NCBI GenBank assembly: GCA_030407085.1
Contig: CM059582.1
Coordinates: 158,496,501-158,560,500, forward strand
Source of the DNA: Trichopria drosophilae
Lineage: Eukaryota; Arthropoda; Insecta; Hymenoptera; Diapriidae
Reading direction: 5' to 3'
DNA length: 64,000 nt
The notes under the pieces were generated by a model. The model was not told where the DNA came from. It saw nothing but the letters and a program-made list of their open reading frames with translations, and searched no databases. The position numbers were made by a program, and so were the translations under genes. This document shows, piece by piece, positions 48,874-61,600 of this stretch. Positions within the stretch are counted from its first letter, which is position 1. Every line of letters begins with the position of its first letter.

Positions 48874-50294
48874 GTAGCTCTTCATATACCGTTGTTTTAT
48901 TTTCTTTTAAAAAGTACCTTTGGGTAGTTAAGCTGCACCGACTTAATTTATAGTACTTATAATTATAGTATCTATTCTATATTGTTCAATTAATTTGATA
49001 TAATATTTTCTTTTTGTCATCTATACCACATAAACGTTAAATACGTTCTTTTGTTTAATTACATTAAATAATACTTCCATAAATTGCTGTATCCTTTATT
49101 AACATCGTGAAGAATAATAATTGAACCGCTCCTTTTAACAAAGGTTTTAGTCAATATAAAATGTATCGTGCTAATTCATTTACAAATAATATAATATATT
49201 CGTAGATTTAGAGTGTTCAATATACCGGTATTTTCGAATATTTCTTGAATGTGCGATATTAATGCAATAAGTGGCTTATTGGTTTTATTGGATATTTGCT
49301 CATTTTTTTTATTCCTCTTTTCCTACATAGCGTAGCAAAACCTTGTTGATATAAGCAAAAATAAGAGATATTTAGATTAATTACTTAGACTCATAATAAT
49401 TACTAAAAGAGTTAATAAAGAGCTATTTCATAAACATCGTAAATGACATGTGATTTTTCGAAGTATTATTAATGTGTATAAGATTATCAGAAAATTAGGA
49501 AGAAAGATCCTTTGTGTAATATGACATATTTCCACAACTATACCAAGATAGGAGCGAAAAGCTTAGAGATTAAATGTTTCATGGTGGAAAGGAAAGTTAA
49601 ATAGTATCTATATTATTTGTGGAATCAAAAAATATTTTGAAATAATTCAAACAACATGGATAATGATCTAATTTGTTGATCGAATAAGGCAAACTTCAAT
49701 CTCATTTATTTATATTTTGTAATTCTATTTGTTTTTGCAGCTCCCATAAACTAGTGGATTACATTACTGACCGGTATGTTTGTAATTCGTGTTAACAAAA
49801 TTTACATTTATTTTCTTTTATTTCATATGATTATTTGTTTTGAACCACTCCACGTTGTGAAGTAGTTCCTCATCTGCCCTGGTAGAAGCATATCAGGTGT
49901 TTGGTTACACAGCCTATTTTCCCTATACCTTTAACATGGGAAATATCAAAACTGACCAGAAACTAGCAAAAAACTGGACTCCTTTTGTACTAGGCTGTGA
50001 CTACGGAAAAAGTGGCTGGTTCCTATCCGGTCCATCTGGCTTCTGTCTTCCATGGACATAGAAACTATGGTTTTGAAATTAGTTCTATCAAATGCTCACA
50101 TTGGGGAAAACTATCCAATGGCAATTTGGATAATCTTTGAAATTTTCTCCTAATAAGAATTATGGATAAACAAACCTGACACAATTAATATGGCAGCTGA
50201 ATTCGTACGAAAGATGAAACCGGGTATAATACAAATAAGATACAACCAAGAACGGAACATAACAGAAAATTACACAATCACATAATGTACGTAA
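48874..50294. other. AT-rich non-coding stretch with MITE relic
   Basis: Contains the 49741 micro-exon candidate and, at 49877, CCCTGGTAGAA followed by TTTTCCCTATACCTTTAACA, a diverged relative of the 5725-5841 element without a matching far end. A 31-codon A-rich frame starts at an ATG near 50190. Confidence 0.4.
49741..49773 (+). other. candidate 33-nt micro-exon
   Basis: A strong acceptor (TTCTATTTGTTTTTGCAG) and a GTATGTT donor enclose 33 bp. One frame is open through it and reads SHKLVDYITD, and the length preserves frame. No flanking exon could be matched in phase. Acceptor-like tracts are common in AT-rich DNA. Confidence 0.25.
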
Positions 50295-50868
50295 AAAAAA
50301 CCAAGATCTACGAAATGGGACAAATTAATTAGCAATGAACAAGCAGTCCATGGGAAGAGTACAGAACTAATGAAAATCAGATCAGGACGGGCATCAAATT
50401 TCTATAAAGAAGATCCATATACTTATATACAACACTATAATATACTAAAAAGCACATGGCGTGAAAGACACAGTGGTCGGAAACAAAACTTACTTAAAAA
50501 AAATTACCTTCTGATGAACCCAAATAGAAGGCGCTCTAATATTTCAATTTATTCCAACGTTTTACTTCGTCGCACAGAAACTCATTTTCACGATTCAGAA
50601 ATCTTCGCAAATTTGTCAGAATTTTTTGGAATCATTTTTTGATTTTTCAAATAAAATGAGGATCGAACTGGAGAGATTCGATGCTTCGGAACTCGAACCC
50701 GAGGGCCGAGATCTTTCTATTCGAATTTCTCTTGCAAATTCGCGTCATTTATTTCAAGATGTCGAAATGATCTTTTTACTCGCAAAACATAATGAAGGCA
50801 GCATATTATTTAGATCTAAACCTATGACTGAAGTTAATGGAATGAAATTTAGAAGGCTGTTTTCCTAG
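50295..50868 (+). other. two overlapping coding-like frames, possibly one broken ORF
   Basis: One frame is open 50295-50642 and a second, shifted by one, is open about 50519-50868 (TAG). The second has strongly coding-like codons in FDASELEPEGRDLSIRIS. The first is A-rich and basic. Together they could be a frameshifted relic (for example of a transposon protein) or exons; I recognise no domain. They sit 190 bp upstream of the 51057 frame. Confidence 0.25.
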
Positions 50869-51056
50869 TTTAAAAAAAAATGTAGCAATTGGATGGCGTA
50901 ATTTTATTCTTAACTAAAATATAAAACAGTCAAATTAGTTTTTTTAAAATATATATAAACTTAGAGTAACTTTGAATTACACTCTTACCGTAAGGCTTCT
51001 AAAAAAAAGAGCTGGTCTGAAATACAGAGATTACAATATATATTTTCCTTTTTCAG

Positions 51057-51533
51057 GATACATCCTTATTTGTTTTCTATAAACACCTAGATTTTATCTT
51101 GCATATTACATTATTGACAATTATGTTACGATTCTACTATTCTATTATGTATATTATTACTCACGCTGCTAACTTTACATGCAGAGCGGAGGATGGAAGG
51201 ACCATCGCGAAAGGTGTGGAGTGTAACGGAGGAGGGAGTGAAGCGCCAGAAAACTTCCCTACTGCATTATGGATCAAACGGCTCTGTGGAATTCAACACG
51301 GTGTTCTTGTGGGCGATGCCATGCGAATGTACGTAGGTAAACCACACACCGACCCAAGTACACTGTACGGAACTTTCCTTTTTTTAAGAGTCAGTGCTCT
51401 TCCGTTTCAACGTCCGCAAGTGGCGTTATGTTCCGGAAGTCCAGTTAACCTTCTCTCGCTTCCGAACAACAAAATACGATGTCGCTTCTACGACATTAAA
51501 GTGGAACTTTATGGAAATGTATTACTTCCTTAA
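51057..51533 (+). CDS. candidate terminal exon, unknown protein
   Basis: Unrecognised. An acceptor with a good pyrimidine tract (TATTTTCCTTTTTCAG) precedes an open frame of 158 codons ending TAA at 51531-51533, with AATAAA about 6 bp downstream. The first part is AT-rich and hydrophobic; from about 51180 the G+C rises sharply and the frame stays open, for example around CRAEDGRTIAKGVECNGG. A second possible acceptor (TTTACATGCAG) lies before 51184. I know no family with this sequence. A GC-rich conserved element that lacks stops by chance is the alternative. Confidence 0.28.
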   Translation, partial: DTSLFVFYKHLDFILHITLLTIMLRFYYSIMYIITHAANFTCRAEDGRTIAKGVECNGGGSEAPENFPTALWIKRLCGIQHGVLVGDAMRMYVGKPHTDPSTLYGTFLFLRVSALPFQRPQVALCSGSPVNLLSLPNNKIRCRFYDIKVELYGNVLLP

Positions 51534-54140
51534 ATACAGGAATAAAAATTTAATCCTTCTATATGTATAAAAATTCCTTACATCAGTGAAGAAACTAGAT
51601 GATTCATAAAAAAAGTTGTAATATATTTAGATTTAATTCATCATAGATAATTTTTTGAAGCTTTTTCTTCTTTTATTACCACGATCAATCCAAATAAGTA
51701 CTTTTTTGCTTATATGAGTAATTCCACAGATTTCTTTACTTTCGTACTCGGTAAAAGTTGAAAAAAAAATTGAAGCACAACTACGGTATAACATTTATCA
51801 TAAAGTAGGATGTATATGATCCCTTAAAATCGTGAAGTGCATCATTTTTTAGTAGACTTATCGAAGGAAATCAAACTTTTTATTTTTTATTTAAAATGCT
51901 TAGAAAAATAACATACAAATATAATTAATGACTGATAATTTATTTCTTAAATGAGTAAACGTGCTTAATAACAAATATTTAGTAATGTATTTAATACCCA
52001 TATAAAGTTTTATAAATAACTTGGCCGATAAACGAATATTTTTTGTTTTAAGAATATAATAGAAAAATATACATCTCTTTTCGTTTCGAAAAGATTTTAA
52101 AAATGGATTTATTTAATATTTCGGGGATTTTTGCCAAACGCCGTAATTTTTTAAAGATAATAAATATTTTACAATACTGTAATTGTGTATCATAGAAAAA
52201 AATCGTATTATAACTTTTACAAAATCATTCTTGTGCATGTGTCATTTTATTTAATATTCCTCGATTACGGCCAGTTTGCGTTGTTATGCTAAAAGTTCAG
52301 TTACCTATTGCGACCACAATCAATTTACCTGATTAAAAGAAATTGATAAAATATTTGTTTTGACAGTTTTTTTTCAAACGCTTTTTTTTTCGCGGCTAAA
52401 CTGAAATACTGAAATAGCAATGTGATTTTCAGTTAAAATACATCCGAAACTAATGTCAACACTGGTTACAGAGTATTAAAAAATAATTTTCTAAATGTGC
52501 TACTCGTTTATTTGTATCTTTTAGGTCGTTCACGTTTCATCTTAACCATTTCTCAATGACATCGCATGCTTGTTATAGAGACACACTAATCTACCAAATC
52601 TTGTTTTTATTAGCAGTAGAAAAGGAACTTTTTGCATAATAATAAAAATACTTTTCTCGAAACTTATTTTTATAAAACAGCCAAATATTAAAAAAAAAAC
52701 ATTTTTTGGAAAAATTCGGTACTTGTAGTAATATTTAGGATAATAACTTTTTTTTAACATAAGGCACACTCATCAACTTAAGATTTTTTAAAAGAGTACT
52801 TATTAAGTATGCTTCCACGTGAGTTTGAGAAAGATAGAAACAGTCTTAATTTTCATATAACCCTGAGATGTAAAGATTTATATACGAGTACCCTTTGATA
52901 ATAGTAAAATTTTGGCACATTATGCGTAAATAGTGATTGTTTATAATTAGCAATATATAGAAAATTGATCAAATTTTACATCTAATAGGATTTTGTCCAA
53001 AACTCTTCACGAATTAATACTCGAAAGGGTGAGGATAAGGATAAGAAATTACCAGTACACGCTATGTCAAAAAATCTGTGGAATTACTCATATTTTGTAA
53101 CGGCATTGTTTTTTCGCTGACATTTTTCAACAGGTAATTACATAAACATTTCGTTTTTCTTAATAATTATTATAAACATTGCTCTTTTTAAACATTGCGT
53201 ATGTTCGGATTATGAAGCAACGAGTGGAGCCTCCAGCTTGTGTTTACTGATTCCAGCATTTCTGTCCTGTGAGTTTCGCATAGTAAACGTTGCCATACAA
53301 TATGATCAATGTATTGATTTCTCATTTCACATTGGCATACTGGGACGTTGACAAAGTTCAATATAAAGTTGCTGAAATGGGATAGTAATTGACACGTCTT
53401 CGGTTTACAGAGGTAGTTAAATCCCTTAGTCGATCCATTACTACAAACCGCCGAGTATTATTATTAGTGATAATAATATAATCGTTGAAATCCTATTGTA
53501 TCCCTGTGATTTGTGCGTTCTTAAGTAATTGTTCTATCTTTCGTGTCCGGCCTCGTAGTAAATTTTCTCCATCAGCGTACAGATTGTTAACGTCTATACG
53601 CAGGATTAGTTTTTAGTAACCGATTTGGGTAATGGATCTTACAGAAAATCAAAGAGGATTATTTATGTTTTCCTTTTTTAAAATTTAGCAGCAATTATCA
53701 ATTACTTTTATGGCAGATTTTCGATTCTTTGCGATAAGAAAATAAAATTCCAGATTATATATATATATTCTGCTTAAGTGAGAGAGTGTTTTAATACTCG
53801 GTAACTTAATAGCAGGTTTATTCACATCGTGAGAATGTAAGTGAGACACAATTAACTAGTCTAATTGCTATTTGCATTTCATGGATTGCAATACATTTTT
53901 TAGTTAATTGGCTTCTATCAAATCCATCTGCTTGAATGTGAAATGAAGAAATATTTCAAAACTTAAGTAATTCGAAAATTACGGTTCGAAAATGGAGATT
54001 ATGTTGGTCTAACAACGTTCTGAAAAAAGGTATAAAAATGCAGCTTTATACGATTTTTTGTTTTAGATCTGTATGGAAATGTTAATAAGGGAAAAACGAA
54101 ATGGAATAAGGAGCATCACATTCTTCCATTAATTCTCAAT
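51534..54140. other. AT-rich non-coding stretch
   Basis: No gene supported. The (AT)n run near 53757 is short. G+C rises slightly at 53220-53640, but stops occur in the frames I checked. Confidence 0.55.
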
Positions 54141-54361
54141 TTAAAACTCGCATACGATTATGTTAAACGTCAGCGGAGAAAATTGCACACCATTCAGCTC
54201 GATGTAAGTGTACCATAATGGATCCGTATTTCGCTGAGTGCAGATAAGAACCCTGGTGCATTCATCGATTTTACCAGCTAGTGACAATCCGTAACGCTCA
54301 ATGGTAGAAGCAGCGGGGAAGTAACCGTGCTTGGTGAATGTATGTGCGCCGCCATCATCTC
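54141..54361 (-). CDS. candidate terminal coding exon, unknown protein
   Basis: Minus-strand frame after a strong acceptor (GGTTTCCAATTTCAG): two carry-over bases, 72 codons, then TAA at 54143-54141. Translation includes HTFTKHGYFPAASTIERYG, then DECTRVLICTQRN and IELNGVQFSPLTF. Codons favour C-ending forms (TTC, ACC, AAG, CAC, TAC), unlike the surrounding AT-rich DNA, which is the main reason I think it is coding. An exon just upstream (54482-54437) splices in phase across a 75-nt intron. A minus-strand AATAAA lies near 53822. I cannot name the protein. Confidence 0.4.
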
Positions 54362-54436
54362 CTGAAATTGGAAACCATATTGCGGGATATACAGATTATT
54401 ATCCCATTAGGACATAATGGGAGAAGCTTTCGATAC

Positions 54437-54482
54437 CCTGGCGAAACCGGGAGGTGGATTTTGTAGTCGAGTCACCGAGATA
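54437..54482 (-). CDS. candidate upstream exon, phase-compatible
   Basis: A 46-bp minus-strand interval follows the acceptor CTTAGCTCAATTGCAG and ends at a weak GTATCG donor. Reading YLGDSTTKSTSRFRQ plus one base, it joins the 54361 exon in frame. The 75-nt intron contains a CTAAT branch-point-like string 45 nt before its acceptor. An alternative is that this is intron sequence. Confidence 0.28.
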
Positions 54483-55069
54483 CTGCAATTGAGCTAAGGG
54501 TATAAACCTAGTGTCTATGAACCAGGCACATTATGCTACCTTTCTTCCGCACAGGGAACCCTTTCATGACCCCGAAAGGACGGATTGAAAGCCACTTTAA
54601 AATACTCCAACAATTCGGTTTGAAATATGAACAGTTCGCTATTCACGCATTTTCATTATCTCATGATACTCCTCCGGTTTTCTATTTCAGTGATCATTTC
54701 GCTGGTAATAAGAGTAGCTTAAGAATGTCACTTTAAAAAGGGAAACATAAATATTATGCGGATACTATCACGGAAATCTAGATGAAACGAAGAACACATT
54801 AAAGATAGGAAAGTCTTTAAAGCGTCGTCTAAAGATCATTTCCATACTTCTGTTATCTGATATTTCTCAATGTCTGAAAGATAATTTTAAATACATCACC
54901 ATTGTTCTCCAATACTTTAAGAAATGGGTTAAATTAGAGTAATTGTATGGTATTGATTATTATTACACTAAATTAACAAATATATTATAAATTACACAAT
55001 ATACATTTCATTTACTGTAAATGTTTTTAAAATCTATTTCAGTTCTCCCCACTCTATATTTAAAATAAG
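54483..55069. other. open frame region on plus strand, then non-coding
   Basis: A 67-codon plus frame (54533-54736) follows a pyrimidine-rich CTACCTTTCTTCCGCACAG; its codons look mildly coding and it conflicts with any minus-strand exon here. I cannot decide its status. The rest is AT-rich. Confidence 0.3.
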
Positions 55070-56230
55070 ATGATTCACACTCTTGAACGAATTCAAGTGT
55101 CATCAAAATGTCGCTTCAAAACAGATGGCGTATATTTTAAAGGACATCAAAAATAGCAAAATGCAATTTCATTTAAAATCGGGCCGATCCTATTCTCTAG
55201 ATATCAACAAAAATTTTTTATTATATTATGCGTATACTTATATGTTTATTGATAATATTTATTTTTATTACATATTTACAGTTTATGTACACACACTCTA
55301 TAACATTATTACAATTAGAGATGCCTTAACGAAAATTCCACCATAGCCTTTCGCAATTGAAAAACGTGTGAAGGGTCCTCCATTGAATTCATTTTGTATC
55401 CATTCCAATAGATTAACAATTTGTGATGAATTAATTAATCTTACTGTTCGGGCTATAAACCAAAGGCTTCATTCTCATCGAGACATTCCAAAACATTGAA
55501 GAAGGTGATTGAGAATGATATGCCTTTTTAACGATTCCGATACATCAGTTGCATTGAAGGCATTGTGCAATTCTCCAACACTTTTATCAACATCTAAAAT
55601 AGTTTTGTTTCGTTTCATCGAAAAACAACTGCGTGAACAATGTCGTTCATGATTTTTAAATATCCATTGAAAGGCTCAAGTCGTAACTTTGTGACACCAC
55701 TGTGAACAATTTCTTTGTCATAGAGTTTATCCGCGTATTGTAAAAGTTTTCTGCAAACGTTACCATCAAATAGTTCACCTTGGTAATTTAGGTAATTTTT
55801 TGTACTATTTCTAGCTTCTTAGGCCATGTAAGAGCTGTTTCGCGTCCAAGTAGTGGAACCAGTCGTTTCCAAAAGAGGTGATCAACGTAACCTTACAAAT
55901 ACAATACCGGTACAACGCACTTGTCGATGACCTTAACGTCGTCGTTTTCTTTCATTTTCTGCTGAGGTTTATGTGTATATAGACAGTAAATATAAACATT
56001 TAAAAAGATAAAAATTATGAATACACATATAAATATAAGCATATAATAAAACCTTCAAATTTTAATATTAAAAATTAACATTTTTGTCGATATATTGAGA
56101 AGAGAATCAGTACGGATTTTAAACGAAATTGCATTTTACTACTTTTGATATATCCTTTAAATGATATGACGTCAATTTTGAAGCGACATTTTGTTGACAC
56201 TTGAATTTGTTCAGGAGAGATGTGGAGTAC
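55070..56230. mobile_element. ~1.16-kb element with ~230-bp terminal inverted repeats
   Basis: Left arm about 55084-55300 and right arm about 55975-56215 are inverted relatives; shared blocks include TTCAAGTGTCA, AAAATGTCGCTTCAAAA and AAAATGCAATTTC. The core (about 55330-55960) carries a broken minus-strand coding remnant. This structure fits a DNA transposon that once encoded, or captured, a protein. ORFs at 55083-55346 and 56075-56329 are readings of the arms. Confidence 0.7.
55330..55960 (-). pseudogene. broken coding remnant inside the TIR element
   Basis: Minus-strand pieces in shifted frames read VDHLFWKRLVPLLGRETAL, then FDGNVCRKLLQYADKLYDKE and LRLEPFNGYLKIMNDIVHA, before a stop; later pieces follow in other frames. 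At least two frameshifts or stops separate them. Codon character suggests former protein-coding sequence, presumably a transposase C-terminal region given the flanking TIRs, but I do not recognise the superfamily. Confidence 0.4.
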
Positions 56231-58593
56231 CTTATAAATAAAAGAGGAATGGTCAAATGGAGGTTTTTGCAAATCGCAGTTTTTAAAAATATGCAATTGT
56301 AGGCAAATGGAACGAAATGTAGTATACAATGTAATTAAACAGATATGTATGAATTCATAGTAAATATACGTTGTATTTTATTTTAATTCTATGTTTATTT
56401 GTCTTATATTTTTGTATATTATGCTTCCTCCACATTACTAAAATAAAGTGATATGCGACGAATTTATACTAAAACGAAAAGCTACAAAAAAAACGTGCAG
56501 ATACTGTATGGACAAAATAACAAGTACTAAAACCCAACAAAAATGGATATTAATCTAAAATTATACCGTAAAATTTATAATATCTTAATTAAATTACAAG
56601 CATAGGCCATATAAATTATAAAAAAGTCTTATTTATTGCATGTGGATGACCCATTTTCATTTTATTAGTATATGGAGATTATGAACCTTTTTTTCAATAT
56701 TAATGATAAACTTTTCATTGTCATGTGACACACATTAAACAAATTTATATATTTTGTTAGTATGCAAGAATAGGGTAACTTAGAACACTATAAAAATAGA
56801 TACTAAAGAGTACTATACGACTCAAGAGACGAATATATTCATTTTTCATTTGAACGTATTACTATGCAGGAATTAATTTTTTTTTAAATTTATTTTGTTT
56901 AGCCGAAGGGTATAAAAGTAGAACGAATAAACGAAGCACTTATAATAAGGTTCTGCAAAGTGCCATTAATTCTGTAAAAGCTATTGAACGTATAACATGG
57001 TCAAGGATGTTGCTAGTGAAGGTTCTCAATTTGTGAATATGAACTCGGACATTGTCATTACATCATTTGGTAATGGATTGTTCTTGAGCAATATTAGATG
57101 TGTAAGTATCAATAATATCCTGTCCATCTTTTAAATTGATTGCTATTAATTATGCTAAATAAGGGAAGAGATGATCTAAGGCTCACTTTTTAGGATTTTT
57201 GATTGGTTGATTGTTCAGGCTATCATGCAGGCGGATCACATCAAGGGAGAGTAATCCGCGGTCACGCAGATTGTGCCGCGGATTCATTGTTGAATTTGCC
57301 TTCGGGCATTTCCTTCCATTTGATTCCTTTGAGTATATTACGGTGATGATCGATCGAAGGACAGTTCTAAAAGGCCTGGATTCTTCGTCAAATAGAGGTC
57401 CTAATTACTCCGGAAGAAGTAAATAACATAAAGACTAGAAATTCTTAAAAACGAAGAATATTAATGGACATCAACTTATTCAAATATAAAATTTTTAATT
57501 TATATCTAGTGAGCGAAAATGTATCAATTTTAAAATAGAATTACCAGGTGTCACTTACGTAACATTTATAAAGTAAATATCAGTTTTAGTTTGCATATAT
57601 AGCCACAAATGTATAGTTCATTTCATATCAAGTCATTTTTTGTTGTAATATGTAATCGAAAAAATATATTTCTTATCAAAACCATTTCTAAGCGCTTTTA
57701 TATTCAACGAAAAAGTAGGGTATGTCTCCAGTGGACGAATGATCTATGATTCAAAGAGTGAATAAGATTCATTGAATGAAATATATAGCAAGTGATGGAT
57801 TCAGAAATATGATTATCACATATTGGATTATATATTTAATATGTTTACAATATTTGAATCATTCTTTTTGTTTTTATTGATATTTGAGTTTAGAATAAAG
57901 TTAAATTAAATTTCAACTAAATTTAAATTAGAATTGGATGCATCGGATCTCAATGAGATCGAATGAGAGCTCCACACAGCATCTTCAAAGATTGCTACTT
58001 CCTATAGAACGGATTAATACTGATTGGAAACAGATCTGAATATGATTACGTCGTTTTGAAGCTGATAAAACTCGATTATCCTTTGACAGATTTGGATCCT
58101 TAAAGTATCACATTTTGAACCAGTTTGAACATAATTATCACAAATGTGATTAAAACGGCATCTATATGGATAGATTTTGGTTTGATTTTGCCAAGATTAA
58201 GATCATACATGGATGGAAATAAGATTAATACCATCGAAAATATGCTGTGAAATAGCTTTAATTTTGAATTGTCATTAATTATCGAAACATCTTGGCTCTT
58301 AAAATATTTTTAAAAAGTGGTTTCATTTTGATCACGTTTAAAAATATTCACAGATATTCTATGTGCATTCGGAGGGATTCACTAAATATTAATAAATACA
58401 TTATACCTAAAAATGCGTCCAAAATATAATCCATTATTGTACCTTAGCCTTTAAAATACTAAACCTTTCACTGTTATCTTCTCAGCCTGTAACTGAAACA
58501 ATATCGATAATAAATGTAAAATATACTGCATTTTATACATTATTTGAAGAATATTTTTTAAGATTAAAGTTAATTAAATATTTCAAGATTATT
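56231..58593. other. AT-rich non-coding, GC-richer patch 57210-57430
   Basis: The patch holds a 71-codon plus frame (57211-57426) after TTGATTGTTCAG; no domain is seen. Inside it AATCCGCGG (57253-57261) and CCGCGGATT (57276-57284) form a perfect 9-bp inverted repeat with a 14-nt loop. The rest is featureless. Confidence 0.45.
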
Positions 58594-58671
58594 TCGACGC
58601 CCCATACGAAAACTAGCACCTTTGTGTGTTATTTTAAATGATAACGTGATAGTTTTCGTATGGGGCGTCGA
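58594..58671. ncRNA. near-perfect 78-bp hairpin, function unknown
   Basis: Arms 58595-58615 and 58650-58670 are perfect 21-bp inverted repeats (CGACGCCCCATACGAAAACT...). One further pair outside (58594/58671) and four positions inside (one mismatch) extend the stem to about 26 bp with a 26-nt loop. Arms are GC-rich in very AT-rich DNA. Size fits a pre-miRNA or an endogenous siRNA hairpin, but such near-identity also suits a tiny young foldback element. Either strand could be transcribed. Confidence 0.4.
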
Positions 58672-61600
58672 TTTGCAGTACGGCAATTTTTTTTTGAATA
58701 TAATATTTGCTTGATAACATTGAAATTGTGAACCCGGCCAAAAATAAATTCTATATAGAGTGTAAAAATTATACAATTGCATAAAAATTGTATTTATTGA
58801 TTTATTTAGGCTGAATTTGAAACAAAAATATTTTCTTATTTGTCATTTTTCAACGGTATTTTTTCTTTAATTTAACATTATATTTATTAGTGACGCGCGG
58901 CACTATATTTCTAGATTATAAATTATTGTATAATTAAAATTCTAAGATAAACAATGATTTTGGAAATTCATTAATAGAGCCATTTCAAAGCCAAGTATTT
59001 TTTTAACGATATTTATTTGTATATATTAGTTGATAATCTAATTATATAAAGTTCAATGGAACGTAATATAATTACATTAAAATTAAACGGTACGAAATAA
59101 AATTTGGTGGGATCGATGAAATATTTCATTGCTGTAATAAATTATTTTGTCCGTTAAAAAAAAAAACTCTTTTTATTTCATACCACGTTCATGGCCCAAG
59201 CAATCCATAAAAGTCAAATTCTATATAATCGTTTAATTGAATAAAAGATAATTTTCATGAGATTCTGAAACAAATTTCATTGCTGCAATGAATCTGTTCG
59301 TTAAAGCGATTATAAAGTCAATTGGGAAAAAATTAATAGCTTTATGAAGTTTATTAAATCTGTAACTTTATTTTAATTGCCCAGATCTTTGCAGAAATCG
59401 GTTCAACCACGCAGTTCATGGGATTTATGCAACAAATTAATTTCACTCCATAATTAAATATTTTTACATCGATCATTTATTTATTTTATGAAACCAATTC
59501 ATTAATGTTAATAAATTTTTATAAAAAAAATACATGAATACAATGAAGAAATTCATTATGGCAACGACTAAAATTCATTGAATGAATATTGCGTTTTGTA
59601 GGAAACAAAACATATATTGATGACAGTTTTATTCACTTGATGTTTATCGAATAGTATTGATGAAATATTCTCCTTGATTTCATGAACATGTTTCATTTCA
59701 GTAATACAATATTTATTTGCTTGAAAGATAAAATTCTTCCATGGTGTGAAATCGACTTTTATCATATGCGTTTCATTGGTTCAAGGATTTATCTTTCTTA
59801 ATGCACCTCCATAAAATATGTATGTAAAAGTAAATTTACAATTAATTAATGTTTTGTAAAATTACGACGCATAATTTGAAAAACAAATAATGTAACAATT
59901 GAAAACTTCATTGCGATATCAAGTCAATACTGGTTTATACAATATTCTGCAATTTTTAAAACATATTTCTGATAATTAAAGAAGTGTGGCAGTCCGCTGA
60001 TGAAAATATATATAACTACACATGATGGATTATTTAATACTGTAAATGCGATTATCGGAAATATAATTTATATAATTTGCATGAAATGAATCCAAAATAA
60101 ACATCAATTTACTTTACACTAGACATTTTTATATAATAAATAGAATTTTTTTAATATAGGTATTTTCATGTAGCAATTATATTGGTTTCGACCTGGATGA
60201 TGACCTCATGTACGTATTAATTTTATTAAAAGTACATACTTTACTTAATCTAAGATAATTGAATTATAAATATTACATTACAAACATTTTCTAGTGATGT
60301 TTTACTGGACTTCCGAGGTGTCAATGCGTTAGTAGTAACGAAGAATAGTCCGATTAGGTATTCAAACCCACTATGGACTATTGGTTATTTATATACAAAA
60401 GGAACTTTGTTTGGAGTAAAAGTGCTATTATTTGTCTTAAATATGCAGACAGTCTTGTGAACTTGTCGCTAAAGGAGAACGACAGGTGCACAAGAAGTGT
60501 TTCATTTCATGAACCTCAGTTATTGGCAACACTTCATGCGCATAAGAAACCAAACATAAAAACGTGAGCGACTGTTATAAAAATATGCCATAGGTCTTAA
60601 GCTACTTACGATACTAGGAAAAGTGGTAAATGAAAGACAAACAGATGTTGTGATGCCTTTAAAAGACATGCATGAAAGAGCGAAACACAGCTCTCAGTTT
60701 AAATCCCAGAAGACGGAATTCTTATTCCAATAGTGGCAAGAAATATCGTGTACTAACAGTATCAATATTCGCTCATAGAATATAAAAAAAACTTCGGAGA
60801 TCAAAATAGATACAGATTTTATACTTTCCTCACTGGTTTATTATAACTAACAATTACTATGGCCTATTTAATAAGACATATAGTAATAATTTAATTATTT
60901 TTATTTGAAAATTTATGCGAATTCCAGCCCAAAAACCACACTAAGGATTTTCATTTATCAACAGAATATAACTAAAAATGTCAAAATACTATTTTAAATA
61001 AGGGTTCTGGCTCATTTGTTTCTATGCTTTTATAAATTAATTTTAAATAATTCATGTGGAATTGACTATTATCAATAACTATTGATAGTTAAACCCATAA
61101 AATTTAACAGTTTTTACCTCGTTCAATCGACTAAGAATAATGGCGCTAAAATATTTTAAGCATTCAAAATGGAGATAATCTTATCGATTTAAGACAAATA
61201 CGAAACTACAAATAACCAAGAACAAGAAACGTTCTTAAAAGAGATTTATGATTAGTATTAGAATATATTTATTGATTATCCAAATCGTAAACGAATCTTT
61301 GAATAGGAAGTGCCTTCATAACTAAAGTTGGAAATTTATGACCTTAACTGAAATTATTTTTGTCGCACATCATAAATCCGAATTAATTACTGCATAGATT
61401 ATGCCAGTGAATAAGTACCACCATTTACTAAACACGCCTATTAAAATTAACTCCGGCTGTAGCTAGTGATCAACAAACCCTATGTTACTCCACCTTTGCA
61501 ATACACATGTGATGCACACTTGTTCCAAATAAATCTTCTTCAAGCCGTTTGTCGTCACATATAACCTTATAAATTGTAATTTATTAGTTCGAATTCGTTG

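Noticed and set aside
50680..50705. minus-strand tRNA-like T arm (GGGTTCGAGTTCC)
   Set aside because: No A box or cloverleaf upstream; it falls in a coding-like frame.
60345..60383. tRNA-like GGTATTCAAACCC between AATAGTCC and GGACTATT
   Set aside because: The 8-bp pairing geometry is a simple stem, not a cloverleaf.
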